The notes under the pieces: generated by a model
What the model saw: only the letters and a program-made list of their open reading frames with translations
Database searches by the model: none
Told to the model about the DNA's origin: nothing
In this document: positions 35,411 through 45,886 of the stretch, piece by piece
How the letters are laid out: every line of letters starts with the position of its first letter
How positions within the stretch are numbered: position 1 is the stretch's first letter
Origin: Malus domestica
Taxonomy: Eukaryota; Streptophyta; Magnoliopsida; Rosales; Rosaceae
Assembly: GCF_042453785.1 (NCBI RefSeq)
Contig: NC_091673.1
Coordinates: forward strand, 3,045,501 to 3,109,500
Direction of reading: 5' to 3'
Length of the DNA: 64,000 bases
Position numbers and translations under genes: made by a program

Positions 35411-36781
35411 TTAGCAGAATTCGTTAGACGGTGGTACAATCCAAAGGGCAGCTGGATTATTAATGCTCCGAGGACTTGGAGAGTAGTGTCTTGCGATGGT
35501 CTCATCCTCTAAATTGAAGATGCCCATGTCACTTGGTCCGTTGTAATAAAAATACTGCGGTTCGTCCGCAACTTCTTCCAAATCATCGGTGTAGTATATG
35601 CAATTTGGTTGAAGCCCGGGATGGTCTGAAGCCAATACAGACATTGAATAGTTGTCACCCACAAATATGGCCTCACCACCAATGCTTTTTACCTCAACTT
35701 GCTCCACAGCAGATTCGTCCTTCCCCTTGAACACCAACTTGTGAACATGGAAGCCTTCAGTCCAGAACTCCTTGGCCTCCTCTTTCAAAAATCTTCGAAC
35801 ATGCAATAGGTCTCCCTTAGTCGATTCCACAAGATATCCCTTAATTGCGAAGCGACTATGGTTAGGTGTAAGAACCTTTGCTTTTGGCGGCTTGCTATTA
35901 AAGTTGAATGACCAAATCGCTCCCGATTGACCAACTCCGTAGACTTGGTTTTTATAAATTATAGCATCACTGAGATAGTTCTCTTGGTTGTCGATGTAAG
36001 TCCAACTCTTTTGTCCCTCTTCAAAGAAAGCCAACCTATGATCACTATGATCACTTATTCTGTCGTAGATTGCTACAACAGCATATTTACTGTCTCGATT
36101 ATTCATAGCAGGCTCACCGTGTAAGATAACCTTTGGGAACCAACCATAGAAATAGAAGGAACCAGAAGGACCGGCATTGGGGTTATCCAAGGGAGGGAGA
36201 AGAACGGGAGCCACTGCTTTTCTGAAAGGGTTCATGAGAGTCACGGACAATCGAAGTTTGTCTAGTTCATCTACTGAGACGAGTAACAAAACATTTTTGT
36301 ACACTTTTCCATCGGAGACCCTGTACAGTTCTCGCTTTCCTTGAGGACAGGAGGATCCCTTTCCCTTGGTATATCTTAAAAGTGGGCGGATCATAAGCAT
36401 GGGAAGTGACTTACCACAACGTTTTGTTGTATCTTTATATTCTTGAGCAAAAGCATGCCAATCCTTGCAAACAACATCAAAGCGGACAAGGTCAAGCTGC
36501 TCCAACAGCTTATCCATAATCAAAACGAGAGCAGGAGAGGGAAGGCTTGCCCAGTTGGCAGATGAGCAGTGACGACGACGTTTGGAGGAAGCACCCACGT
36601 TCTCTGTCTCCCATTCGCCAGATGAGCGACCCCGACAGCGTTTCAATGTATTTCCCGTGTTCTTCCTCTCCCTACAGTCCGCAGAGGGGAGACGACAACG
36701 CTTTGAGGCAGCACCCATGTTCTCCCCCTCGGGGTCGGCAGATGAGGGACGACGACGTTTCAAGGTAGCGCTAGCACCCAT
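35411..36781 (-). CDS. F-box protein with DUF295 (KIB-like) domain and N-terminal basic repeats
   Basis: Single-exon gene, 456 aa, ATG at 36781. Residues 1-76 are an unusual array of 20-residue repeats (GAS.KRRR..SAD....N), three full and one partial, each with a KR(R/C)R cluster that could act as nuclear localisation signals. Residues about 77-115 form the F-box (LPSPALVLIMDKL, then VCKDWHAF), which would bind a SKP1-like adaptor of an SCF ubiquitin ligase. The C-terminal half carries the DUF295 pattern, for example IFVGDNYSMSVLASD and NCIYYTDD near residues 385-425. DUF295 F-box genes form large, fast-evolving plant families. The target is unknown. A broken copy of the 5' end lies at 38266-38488. 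Confidence 0.88.
   Translation of the reverse strand: MGASATLKRRRPSSADPEGENMGAASKRCRLPSADCRERKNTGNTLKRCRGRSSGEWETENVGASSKRRRHCSSANWASLPSPALVLIMDKLLEQLDLVRFDVVCKDWHAFAQEYKDTTKRCGKSLPMLMIRPLLRYTKGKGSSCPQGKRELYRVSDGKVYKNVLLLVSVDELDKLRLSVTLMNPFRKAVAPVLLPPLDNPNAGPSGSFYFYGWFPKVILHGEPAMNNRDSKYAVVAIYDRISDHSDHRLAFFEEGQKSWTYIDNQENYLSDAIIYKNQVYGVGQSGAIWSFNFNSKPPKAKVLTPNHSRFAIKGYLVESTKGDLLHVRRFLKEEAKEFWTEGFHVHKLVFKGKDESAVEQVEVKSIGGEAIFVGDNYSMSVLASDHPGLQPNCIYYTDDLEEVADEPQYFYYNGPSDMGIFNLEDETIARHYSPSPRSINNPAALWIVPPSNEFC
36559..36781 (-). repeat. 60-bp tandem coding repeats at the F-box gene 5' end
   Basis: The first 76 codons are built of 60-bp (20-codon) units, about 3.8 copies, with the pattern GA.xKRxRxxSA and a closing N. 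The units have diverged but the KR(R/C)R and S/SA positions recur at fixed spacing. Confidence 0.82.
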
Positions 36782-37239
36782 GTTTATTTTATTAACGAAC
36801 TTCTGGACCTAATTAAAAACCGTGTTTCGGAATCAGAAAATATGAAAATAAAACGAAATCCTTCAAACAATATTACAAAATCAGTAGAAAAACCAGAAAC
36901 TAGAATAAGAGAAAAGGAAAATAACTGGGATAAAAGAGATTCCAAGGAGTGTACAAAATTCAGAGATGAACTTCTATGTGAATTGAAGGAGAGAGAGAGA
37001 GACCCGCGGAGAGAGAGAGGGTTTGAAGGAGATCGAGAAACCAAGATGGCTTTGAAAAACGCCAGAGAGAGATCGAGAGAGAGCGGGGATAGAATGATTC
37101 CCAATGTAGTAACTTTTGTATCGGGTCTCCAGTTTGTAATTCGGTTTTTTTACCCGGTTGTAATTGTACTACATCTACCCCGTACATTTAAAGGAGAAAA
37201 AAAGAAAAAAAGGGGGGGAAGGAAATAAAGGAAAAAAAT

Positions 37240-38264
37240 ATTGCTTATGCTATGGTCATTTATTGGTCATTCGGGGACGTGATGCGGGCTCTCTCTCTCA
37301 TCTTAGTGGTCCTGAAGTGGATTGAAGAAAGTTAGAAGTTCCTTTGGCAATATAGGGAGTAGTCGAACGGTTTATAATTCCTTGTACGGTTTGCATGGTT
37401 TGGTCTCTCATCGATGTGAAACTTTGTACTCATATTCTCACATGAACATGAGTTATTGGGTAATGCTTAGGAGACTAAATTTGAGAAACCAAAGGACATA
37501 GAAGTTGATGATTGGTTTATTACTTAAGCATTGATAAACGTGCTTATCCTTATTGGTGACACATCATTTAATTTGCAAATTTAATTTCTCTAACATTACC
37601 TTGAGTTATTTAATGTCAATAATAAAACTCTTTCACGAAGCTATTATTAAGATTTCCATGTAAGAGTTCATCTATCAAGAAAGATTCCAACAAATTAATT
37701 AATAGATTAAGAGCCAATTGATTAAATTGACATAAACATTATAACTGTGGAGAAAATCACTTCCCATACACTATAAGAATAGAGAGAAGTTACATTTGAG
37801 TGGCATATGCATGAATCAAAATATTATGTACATGTCATGATGAATTCTTTCCTGATAGATAATAGATAGGAATGTCAAGATTTGGATCGTGACATTTTGT
37901 TTAAAGAAATGACGTGATATTATTTAGGGCATTTGTCATGTATATACAAGGAATTGTTATTATCTTTTCAAAAATTTCATTTTACACTTCTTACAAATGT
38001 ATTTTCTTTCTAAATAAAAAATATTTGAAGTGCAAATAACAATTCCCGTATATATATAAATATATGTGTGCACATTCAAATCCAATGGATATTTACTCGT
38101 TTGAGTGATGAACGGTTGCATGTCAAAATTAGCAGATGACTTCTAGAACGCTTGCTCAGTTGCTTGTAGTAAACATTTTTCACCCCGCAACTAATTATTG
38201 TAGTTAGGCTAATAGTGTGATACACATATTAATCAGTTGTCCGGGATAAACAAACACACTCCCT
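37240..38264. repeat. Segmental duplication block, direct copy of 42125-43601
   Basis: Matching stretches in the same order include TTATTGGTCATTCGGGGACG (compare 42147), CAATAATAAAACTC near 37617 (42904), AGAGCCAATTGATTAAATTG near 37709 (43009), and the block ending ATCAGTTGTCCGGGATAAAC at 38250 (43587). The first about 90 bp are a remnant of exon 3 of the PHD-finger gene on the plus strand (fragment D, residues like VIYWSFGDVMRAL). Confidence 0.85.
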
Positions 38265-38265
38265 G

Positions 38266-38488
38266 CAGATGAGCAGTGACGACGACGTTTGGAGTAAGCA
38301 CCCACGTTCTCTGTCTACCATTCGCCAGACGAGCGACCCCGACGGCGTTTCAAGGCAGCTCCCGTGTTCATCCTCTCCCTGCAGTCGGCAGAGGGGAGAT
38401 GATAACGCGTTGAGGCAGTACCCATGGTCTCCCTCCCCCGGTCGGCAGATGAGGGACGACGACGTTTCAAGGTAGCACTAGCACCCAT
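38266..38488 (-). pseudogene. Broken duplicate of the F-box gene 5' end
   Basis: From the ATG at 38488 the minus strand repeats the N-terminal basic repeats of the F-box protein (MGASATLKRRRPSSAD ...). After GEW a TAG replaces the codon that is glutamate in the intact gene, and the copy ends before the F-box at 38266, where it joins the other duplicated block. Truncated and not functional as an F-box gene. Confidence 0.88.
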
Positions 38489-38629
38489 GTTCCTTCGATC
38501 AACGAACTTCATGACCTAATTAAAAAAACAATCAGAAAGAAGTGAGAGGGGGATTGGAGGAGATCGAGTGAGAAGTGAAATTTTAAGTTTTGGTTTTGAA
38601 CTTTTATTTTACCTTTTTCGGTACATAAT

Positions 38630-38815
38630 TTTTTCTAAGGAAAACTAATGAAAATGACTTGAAAACTTTGAGTTTTAACTATAAGGACAAAATAAAGGGT
38701 AAAATAAAAAGTATTAGGTTTGACTTTTTAGTGTAAAAAATGTGATTTTTCGTTAAAGTGAACAGTACCACGAGTTTTTCGTTAAAACTCCATTTTTCCT
38801 ATGGACATAATACAA
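38630..38815. mobile_element. MITE related to 33770-33905
   Basis: Begins near AAGGAAAACTAATGAAAA and ends near TTAAAACTCCATTTTTCC, giving imperfect inverted ends (GGAAAA). The interior matches the remnant at 33770-33905 in inverse orientation. Confidence 0.6.
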
Positions 38816-38841
38816 CATGCTGGCTTTAATTTTTTTTTTTT

Positions 38842-41080
38842 TCACAATCCTACAAGAATATGGAAGCCCAATATCCTATAGGCCCAAATCCAATAACTTG
38901 TACAGGATTTTAAATTTAAATTCATATTGTCAAATTCCATGCAATTTTTATGATTTTGTGGTAAGAAAGTGAATAACATGATTTATCAACATCACACAAT
39001 TTTCAAAGTTTGATTTAGCATGATTGAAATGTAGGGCTGGAAAAAAATCCCAAAAATACCAAACCGAACCGAAAAATTTCCGAAACCAAACCGAAAAATT
39101 CTCAAACCGAAGTTCCCGAAAATTTCGATACCAAATACCGAACCGATCCCGAAATTTCGGTACGGAAATCGGTCTCAAGTTTTTGGGATTTCGGTATTCC
39201 CAAACCAAACCGAAAAAATATATATATATATTTTTTAATTTTTAAATATATATTTAGAATTTTAATAACCATTGGATTATGTTGATATTTAATCTCAACC
39301 GTTGCATATAAATCAAAGTTACCCCTGTGTGTGTTTGACTCTCTATCTCTCTCGGTCTCTCGACTCGACATTCACTCACACACACACGGACCTCAGTCTA
39401 TCTCGACCCACATTTTCTCTAGATGCTTCCCCCACCGTTTCACTCTAGACCCGTCTTTTCTCTGCTTGACTCATGCTCTTCCCGTTTTCCTCCTCGCCTC
39501 ACTCTTCTCTGCACCAAGCAGCTCGATTTAGGGTTTCACCATTTCTCTTCGAATCAAGGTCTCTATTTCTCTCCGTATTTTGCCAATCTAGGTTTCCCTC
39601 TCTCTGTGGAAAAACCCTAGATCTCGCCACTGCCGGAGATTCGAAGCTCGGCACTTCGAGGTTCAATCCGCCTTGCCGATCGCCTCCTCTCGGTGCCTTC
39701 ACGGAACAACCTGCAACACCAGTCGACATTTCAGAGCCTGCGTCTTGAACTCTCTTTCTCACGGAACCACCGCCACCACCATCTTTTGGGCTCGAATTTT
39801 GTGGGTTCTGAAGAGCAGCAGCGACATGCAAATATGTGGTACCCTTTTCTTCTTTCTGTATATTTTTTTTTGTTTAATTTTGTATTTTTTATTACATGCA
39901 TGGTGGATTTATCGTTGGTAACTATTAAATCGCTTTTGAATTGTGTTTAATTTGGATTTTTGTGTTTTGAATTTTGAATTTGCAGCCTGATCTTCCACTG
40001 GAGCATCCAAATTTTGCATTTGTGTATCTAATGACAGAAACCTTTACAAATTCAAAATTTGAAGCCTCTGTCCATATACTTGCAACCCAAATATTGTTAA
40101 AAACGAAGAAACAATGTAAAAAATCCAAATTTTACATTTGGTTATAGCTTTTGTGTAAACGGAGCTTCTACTGAGCTCTTAGTTATGGGTACGTCTTTGT
40201 TTTCATAATCCTTTAGAGGTTTTGGAATTTTGAGATTTTCTTCGTGGATTTTGTTAATTGGCTTGCTTTGTTGTGAATTTTCTGTTTTATTATATTTTAT
40301 TTATTTATTTATTTTTAATCTTTAACTGATAGTATGATATGTCTTTCAATTTCTAGCTGTTGATTTATGTTGTGATCTTTTGGTGATTAATCGGGTAATG
40401 ATTTGCATATGATTATTTATAGAATATTCATAATTATTTCACAAGATTTGTGCTTGCACGCATATGCTATTAGGAGAAATTAAATAGGCAGATCACATAG
40501 CTATTGTGCATAGATTCACATTGCAAACTGCACAGATTGGGCTACAGATTGTGCACAGATTGCACAGATTGCAGATTGCAGATTTTAGTCCAAGACCACA
40601 GATTGGCAGCCTGCCCAAAAGCCCAAATTTTCAATATAAAAGGTTGAATTTTAGCCCAAAAGCCCAAAACCATTTCAGGATTCCCGATTTGTCCCGAAAT
40701 CCCGAAACTATTTCGGGATTCCCAAAAATTGGGATTCCCGAAAATTTGGTTTGGGATCGGTATTGAAATTGGGATTCCCGAAAATTTCAGTTTGGGAATC
40801 GGGACAAGGGTTTCGGTATGGGATCTCATACCGAACCACGCCTATTGAAATGTATGAACTTTGTTTTTATTGTGAAGGAGGTAAAGATAATAAACTTGCG
40901 CAAACTTCCCAATCACTTATTTGTTAGTTTTCTTTTTTTTTTTTTTTTTTTCAAATGATAATGGTGAGGGGATTCAAATATAGAAATAAAATTTAACTTA
41001 ATATACCAACATTTTAATTACTTGGTATAAACTCTTTACGTTATGACATGAGATATTGAAGTGAATTAAAAATTGACCAG
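38842..41080. repeat. Segmental duplication block (copy 2), split by a hAT-like element
   Basis: 38842-39031 and 40845-41080 together match 24410-24860. The split point coincides with the ends of the hAT-like element at 39032-40844. Confidence 0.85.
39032..40844. mobile_element. Non-autonomous hAT-type DNA transposon, 1813 bp
   Basis: Flanked by the exact 8-bp duplication TTGAAATG (39024-39031 and 40845-40852). Ends are TAGGGCTGG on the left and the reverse complement of TAGGCGTGG on the right, a hAT-style TAGGG-like terminus. Both subterminal regions are dense in AAACCGAA and CCCGAAATTTCGG words, as expected of transposase-binding sites. The interior has a CT-rich leader-like stretch (39340-39840) but no transposase domain that I can recognise, so it is probably a deletion derivative or a promoter-carrying remnant. 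Confidence 0.87.
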
Positions 41081-41133
41081 AAACCCACTAAAAACACTAA
41101 CAGGAATGCTCTTCATCACTTCAGTAAGTCAGC

Positions 41134-42093
41134 GCTTTCTGCGACAACATTCTAAACTTTGCTAAAAAATGGAATGATCTTTGTAAGTTTTGCAAAGCTT
41201 TCTGCGACAACATTCTAAACTTTGCTAAAAAATGTAATGATCTTTGTGAGGTGGTGCATGGTATAAGAGTCTGGTGCAAAGAACTTTCTCTTAAAAGGCA
41301 AACGGTTATGATCCTCCACATCAGAGGATGTGAAGAAATTGCCGAGACAACCGACTTGTAACTTCAAAGTGTTTTAATAAGTAAGATTCAATGTTCATCT
41401 GTATTGTGATAAATAATAAGATTCAGTGAATATGCTTGGAGTCTTGAAACATGTGGATATATTGTTTGGCCATGAAAATTCGAATCTTTGTTGGTTAATT
41501 TTTCATTAGGTTTAATTATGACCTAGTAGATTGTTTTGATCCAATCTCTCTTTTAATAAAGATTGTATATATGTTGATGCGTTTTCCTGCGGATTCTTTA
41601 TGTTATATGTAATGTATTCTAGTGATTATTGATTGTGTATCTTGAGTTTAAATTTTGTGGATGTAAGTTTACTGGCACATCAGTGACTTGTAGATTGTTA
41701 GGATTCTGTTTATACCTACTAGCATGTGTGTGAGAAATTTTTTTATTTTTGTTTTTGAAATAGAAGGAGAGATGAAGGGACTGATAGAGAACGTGAGAGT
41801 GGGAAGTTTTTATTTTTAATTTTTAATTTTTTTAAATTTTTATAATTAGAGATATGCTAGGATTACATGTATGTGAGGCTTTGAAAAAAAAACAGCAAAA
41901 TATGGTTATGTGAAATTACATTTCTATCCCATATTTCTTATTTATGTTCTGTTTTAATTAGAAAGTTAAACTGGTAATTTCATAGGATTTTGGTTGATAA
42001 TGAGTGTTTTATTAATTAGTAGAGAGATTTCCTATGTTTAGTTAGTCGGTTAGTTAATCAATTGGTTTTGGTTGTAATTGGTTTGGGTTTATA

Positions 42094-42124
<31 letters not shown>

Positions 42125-42790
42125 GGATTGGAATGGTTAGCTAAGGTTATTTATTGGGCATTAGGGGATGTGATGCGGGCTCTGTTGGCTCATCGAACGT
42201 TCATGGTTTTTCAAGTGGGATACACATTAAGCTACGAGATCAGCCATTTCGCATACCAAGTTTCACTGACCCACATTGCATCATTGGAGCTTCGAAAGAT
42301 TGCCGAAGTTGTTGACGAGCATCCTATACTGAGCATTACTTGGGAATATGGACATAGAAAATATGAACACACTCAAAGATCTTCTCTATTCCATGCATCT
42401 TGTTGAGAGCATCTGCGAGGTAGAAAATATAAGAGGATTAGCAAGACAATTGACAACATAAAGAGCTCGATGACAAGATCAAATGCAAAGCTGACCAAAT
42501 CCACATGGTAGTGAACCAGTTCAAGAAGATACTAGGAAACAATGCTCGTGCGATCACCTAAATTTTTTTACGGAAAGCAACATTTGACTTGGCTCGAGCA
42601 TACATACGGTCAGTAGGGGCAACAAAATACGAGAATTGTGGGGAAGTTAATCAAATTGAGTTGATGTCCGTACCATGGCAAGGGTAAGCATACAATTGTA
42701 TATGCAATATGCAATGATGTAAAACTTCTCTATGACTTTTACGTGGAGAGATTATCTAGAGCGAAAACAAAATAGGTTCCACCATATAAT
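41134..42790 (+). pseudogene. MS1/MMD1-like PHD-finger gene remnant on the plus strand (copy C)
   Basis: 41134-41360 matches exon 1 of copy A (FCDNILNFAKKCNDL, then HGIRVWCKELSL) and contains an internal 63-bp tandem duplication with unit starts at 41134 and 41197. 41425-41725 matches the first intron of copy A; 42128-42420 matches the start of exon 3 (ISHFAYQVSLTHIASLELRK) and about 42450-42600 matches KCKADQIHMVVNQFKKILG. Exon 2 is missing and many stops and frame changes are present. The orientation is opposite to copy A, so the two form an inverted pair around the F-box gene. Confidence 0.85.
42096..42125. repeat. (TA)n microsatellite
   Basis: About 14 TA units inside the PHD-finger remnant. 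Confidence 0.95.
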
Positions 42791-43156
42791 TAATAGGTAA
42801 TATGTAGAATAGCTCAACTCCTTATAGGTATTTGCATGGTTTGGTCATTCACTATTGTAGGACTTTATCCTCATATTTTCACAAGGACAAAAGTTATTTA
42901 AGTCAATAATAAAACTCTTTTATGGAGCTATTAATTATGATTTCCATGTTAGAGTTCTCTTAATCTATCAACAAAAATTCCAACAAATTAATTAATATAT
43001 TAAGAGCCAATTGATTAAATTGACATTAACATTATAACTGTGGAGAAAATCCCTTCCCAAACACTAAGAATAGAGAGAAGTTACATTTGAGTGGCATATG
43101 CATGAATCAAGATGTTACATATATATATATATATAGATATATATATACACACACAT

Positions 43157-43198
<42 letters not shown>

Positions 43199-43601
43199 CA
43201 TGATGAATTGTTTTCTGATAGCTAGGGATGTCAAGATTTGGATCGTGACATTTTGTTTAAAGAAATGACGTGATATTATCTAGGCCATTTATCATATCTA
43301 TATATAGGTAACTGTCATAGTTACTTCAAAAATTTTATTTTGCGCTCATGTATTTTTCTTTCTAAATATAAAAAATTTAAAGTATGAATAACTATATACA
43401 TATATATATATGCGCGCGCATCCAAATCCGATGGATATTTACTTGTTTGATGATCAACGGTTGCATGTCAAAACTAGTAGATAACTTCTACAACCCTTGC
43501 TTGTAGTAAAGATTTTTCACCCCGCAGCTAATTATTGTAGTTAGGCTAAAAGTGTAATACACATATTAATCAGTTGTCTGGGATAAACAAACAGACTCCA
43601 T
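42125..43601. repeat. Segmental duplication block, direct copy of 37240-38264
   Basis: Same order of matching stretches as in 37240-38264, but longer because of extra exon 3 sequence and an expanded TA/CA microsatellite at 43118-43198. Confidence 0.83.
43118..43198. repeat. Compound (TA)n-(CA)n-(TA)n microsatellite
   Basis: TA units, then about 14 CA units, then TA units. The paralogous place near 37825 has only a few TA/CA bases, so the array expanded after the duplication. Confidence 0.95.
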
Positions 43602-44468
43602 AATGATTTTATATAAGAAATCATAGTTTAACATAATTGCGAATCCCTTATATAAACAGTCAAAATCAATGAAAAGTTATATAGAGATCATTTGTGTCTG
43701 TCAATCATGGGTTCACTTTATTTTAAATGTAATCTTTGATGTTTAGATTACAAACTACGGTCTAACAGTATCTATTTTTACTTGTAAGTAAAAGGTCTTA
43801 AGTTCGTTTCTCGTCAAAGGCGAATTTGAACCAAATTATTGCTAACTCATTGCGAAGCTAAGTTAAGCTCACTCACTTCACTTTAGTATAAATAATATCG
43901 TTTATTCAAATAAAAAAATTTCAAGTTCACAAATTAAATGTTACCATCCTCAAACTATCCTTGTTCGTAAAGTATTGAGTCAGAAGTTTTTATTTATTTA
44001 TTTATAAATTGCGATGTTATTGAAAACTTGTACACGAACAAATAAGATCAAAAATGGTAAAATATTGCCTTTTTCCACATCCCACATTGCTTTGTCTGTA
44101 GATAACGTAGATTGCATGTCCCTTCACTCTTTAATTAGTTGCAATCCACTCAACTAATTAACCAGTACGGAGTTTTACTTTGCAACCATTAATTGAGAAA
44201 GGTTAACATTAATCCTTACACTAACTACATATTCTGCCTATGCATCAAGTATATCCTAGAAACAAAATTTAAGCTTAAATAAAAGTAAAAAAAACATATG
44301 ATTGAGGGTTTGACAATGATAATATAAACTTTATTTGGGAAAAGGGTCTACCGTCCTCTCTTTTTCTTTTCTCCTCCTCAACATTAAATTAGCATAGAAA
44401 GGTAGTAGCAAGACTCATATGAAAGGCAGGAATCCGAGAGATTTTTTAGTTTGTCGAGAACACTGTCC

Positions 44469-44553
44469 GGTATACCAATTATAATAGTACAATTGGTTGA
44501 ACACTTGAAAAAAAAGTTTCAACCAATTGTATTATAATACTTGGTGTATCAGG
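44469..44553. repeat. Near-perfect hairpin element, about 85 bp
   Basis: Left arm GGTATACCAATTATAATAG continuing to TTGGTTGAAC (ends 44502). The right arm from TTTCAACCAATTG (44517) to GGTGTATCAGG is its reverse complement over about 35 bases with few mismatches and a loop of about 15 bases. Probably a small palindromic MITE. It could also give a foldback RNA if transcribed. Confidence 0.8.
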
Positions 44554-44690
44554 TCATATTTCCAGCTCACTGAAAATTTTCTTGCAAGAACACAGATGTT
44601 TTCAATTACTCTCTCTCATCTTTTCTCTAGAGATTTTATAGTGTAACCAAAGCACTGTTTACATGATGCTATTGCTCTATTAAATTCAAA

Positions 44691-45161
44691 GTTCTAAAAG
44701 ACACTAGACACTAGTCGGGCGGCAGGTTGGGACCTAGTGCCTAGACGGATTTAAGTAAAGGTATTATATATTGTATAAATAAATGTCTATTTATACTTAA
44801 AAATCACACATAGTTATATTGTGATTCATAAATCACAAAATGAAATGATATATATATATATATATATATTATAAAGTAACATATTGAAAATATGAGGAAC
44901 AAACATATAATGAGTGTTCATCCAAATATTGAATAAGTCTATTACATTTTATTGAAAAATTAAAACGTAAAATGAAAATTATTTATTTATTGTCTAAGTG
45001 AGAGTCGCAATCTAGGGGGTGCTTAGGCAGGTTTAGGCGGGTTAGGCAGACGCCTAAGTGGGTCTAGACGCACTTTCTTAATTTTCAAATGATTATGGAC
45101 TAATCAGGGCAGTAGCCAACCGCTTAGCGCCTAGGCAGTGCTAGGTGGGGATTCTTAGAAC
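44691..45161. mobile_element. Possible DNA-transposon derivative with GTTCTAA ends
   Basis: The ends GTTCTAAAAGACACTAG and the reverse complement of TTCTTAGAAC are imperfectly inverted. Both terminal regions are rich in CTAGGC and GCCTAAG words, in contrast to the AT-rich middle. No clear target duplication. Superfamily uncertain (hAT-like by style). Confidence 0.5.
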
Positions 45162-45487
45162 AGTGATTAAACTTATAACATGTGCAAACGTTCTTATATT
45201 AATATACTTAACAACTCGAGCATGTCAATCATGTGATACACTCATCTTATAACACGTGAAATAATATACACCACATAATATTTTTAGAGATACATAAACT
45301 TTTTTTTTTCTCTCAGCTTTCCTATAATATATATATATATATATCTTTAGCAGATTAAATTTGATCAAGCTAAGCTGTCAAGAAAAATTGGGAAGTTTCT
45401 CTCTCTATCGGGTTCTTCATTTAACATGATCCATGCTTCCCCTTCGCACCCTTCTCCTCTATCTCCTCCTCCTCCTCTTATTCCACC

Positions 45488-45886
45488 ATGCCATTGAGAA
45501 TTCCTCACCACCTTCTTATTTCCACCATTCTTTGCCTCTCTCTCCTCTTCTTGTTCTTGTTTCATGAATATTTCCACAACTACTCCAAGATTTCCACCAC
45601 AAACATTCACAAAGAAAGCATAAGATCTTATTCATCATCGCTTTCTCATCATCATCAGCGTCTCCCTAATACGATCAGCAGAAAAGTGTTAGCAAGCAAA
45701 TTTGACTTCACTTCATTTGTACATCCTCACCAACAACGCCAAAGGTCATCAAAAACTTTACCGGATGATCATCATCACATGCAAGCACAATCGGAGCCCT
45801 CGGCCGATGATCCGATGGAGATTGATCCACGTTATGGTGTTGAAAAGCGACGCGTTCCCACCGGTCCAAACCCTTTGCACCATTGA
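45488..45886 (+). CDS. CLE peptide hormone precursor (CLE8/CLE12/13-like)
   Basis: Intronless frame of 132 aa from the ATG at 45488. Residues about 6-27 are a hydrophobic secretion signal (HHLLISTILCLSLLFLFLF). The middle is Ser-, His- and Gln-rich and variable, with the subgroup motif VLASKFDFTSF near residues 67-77. The C-terminus is EIDPRYGVEKRRVPTGPNPLHH, where the last twelve residues (121-132) are the CLE dodecapeptide RRVPTGPNPLHH. CLE peptides are processed, hydroxylated on proline and sensed by CLV1/BAM-type receptor kinases in meristem, vascular or embryo signalling. The dodecapeptide is identical to what I recall for CLE8, whereas the prepeptide looks like CLE12/13; I leave the orthologue open. 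Confidence 0.93.
   Translation: MPLRIPHHLLISTILCLSLLFLFLFHEYFHNYSKISTTNIHKESIRSYSSSLSHHHQRLPNTISRKVLASKFDFTSFVHPHQQRQRSSKTLPDDHHHMQAQSEPSADDPMEIDPRYGVEKRRVPTGPNPLHH

Larger units (their letters stand above)
43602..45487. other. Intergenic spacer upstream of the CLE gene
   Basis: AT-rich DNA with a hairpin element (44469-44553) and a larger repeat with GTTCTAA ends (44691-45161). A TATATATA run at about 45327-45343 could serve as TATA element for the CLE gene. No coding sequence recognised. Confidence 0.65.

Noticed and set aside
36842-37228. 128-codon plus-strand open frame rich in Arg and Glu
   Set aside because: Produced by a GAGA-type repeat in the 5' leader of the F-box gene, no family motif.
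39331-39950. Open frames inside the hAT-like element
   Set aside because: CT-rich leader-like DNA gives Ser/Phe/Leu-rich frames on both strands, and no transposase (BED, hATC) motif is visible.
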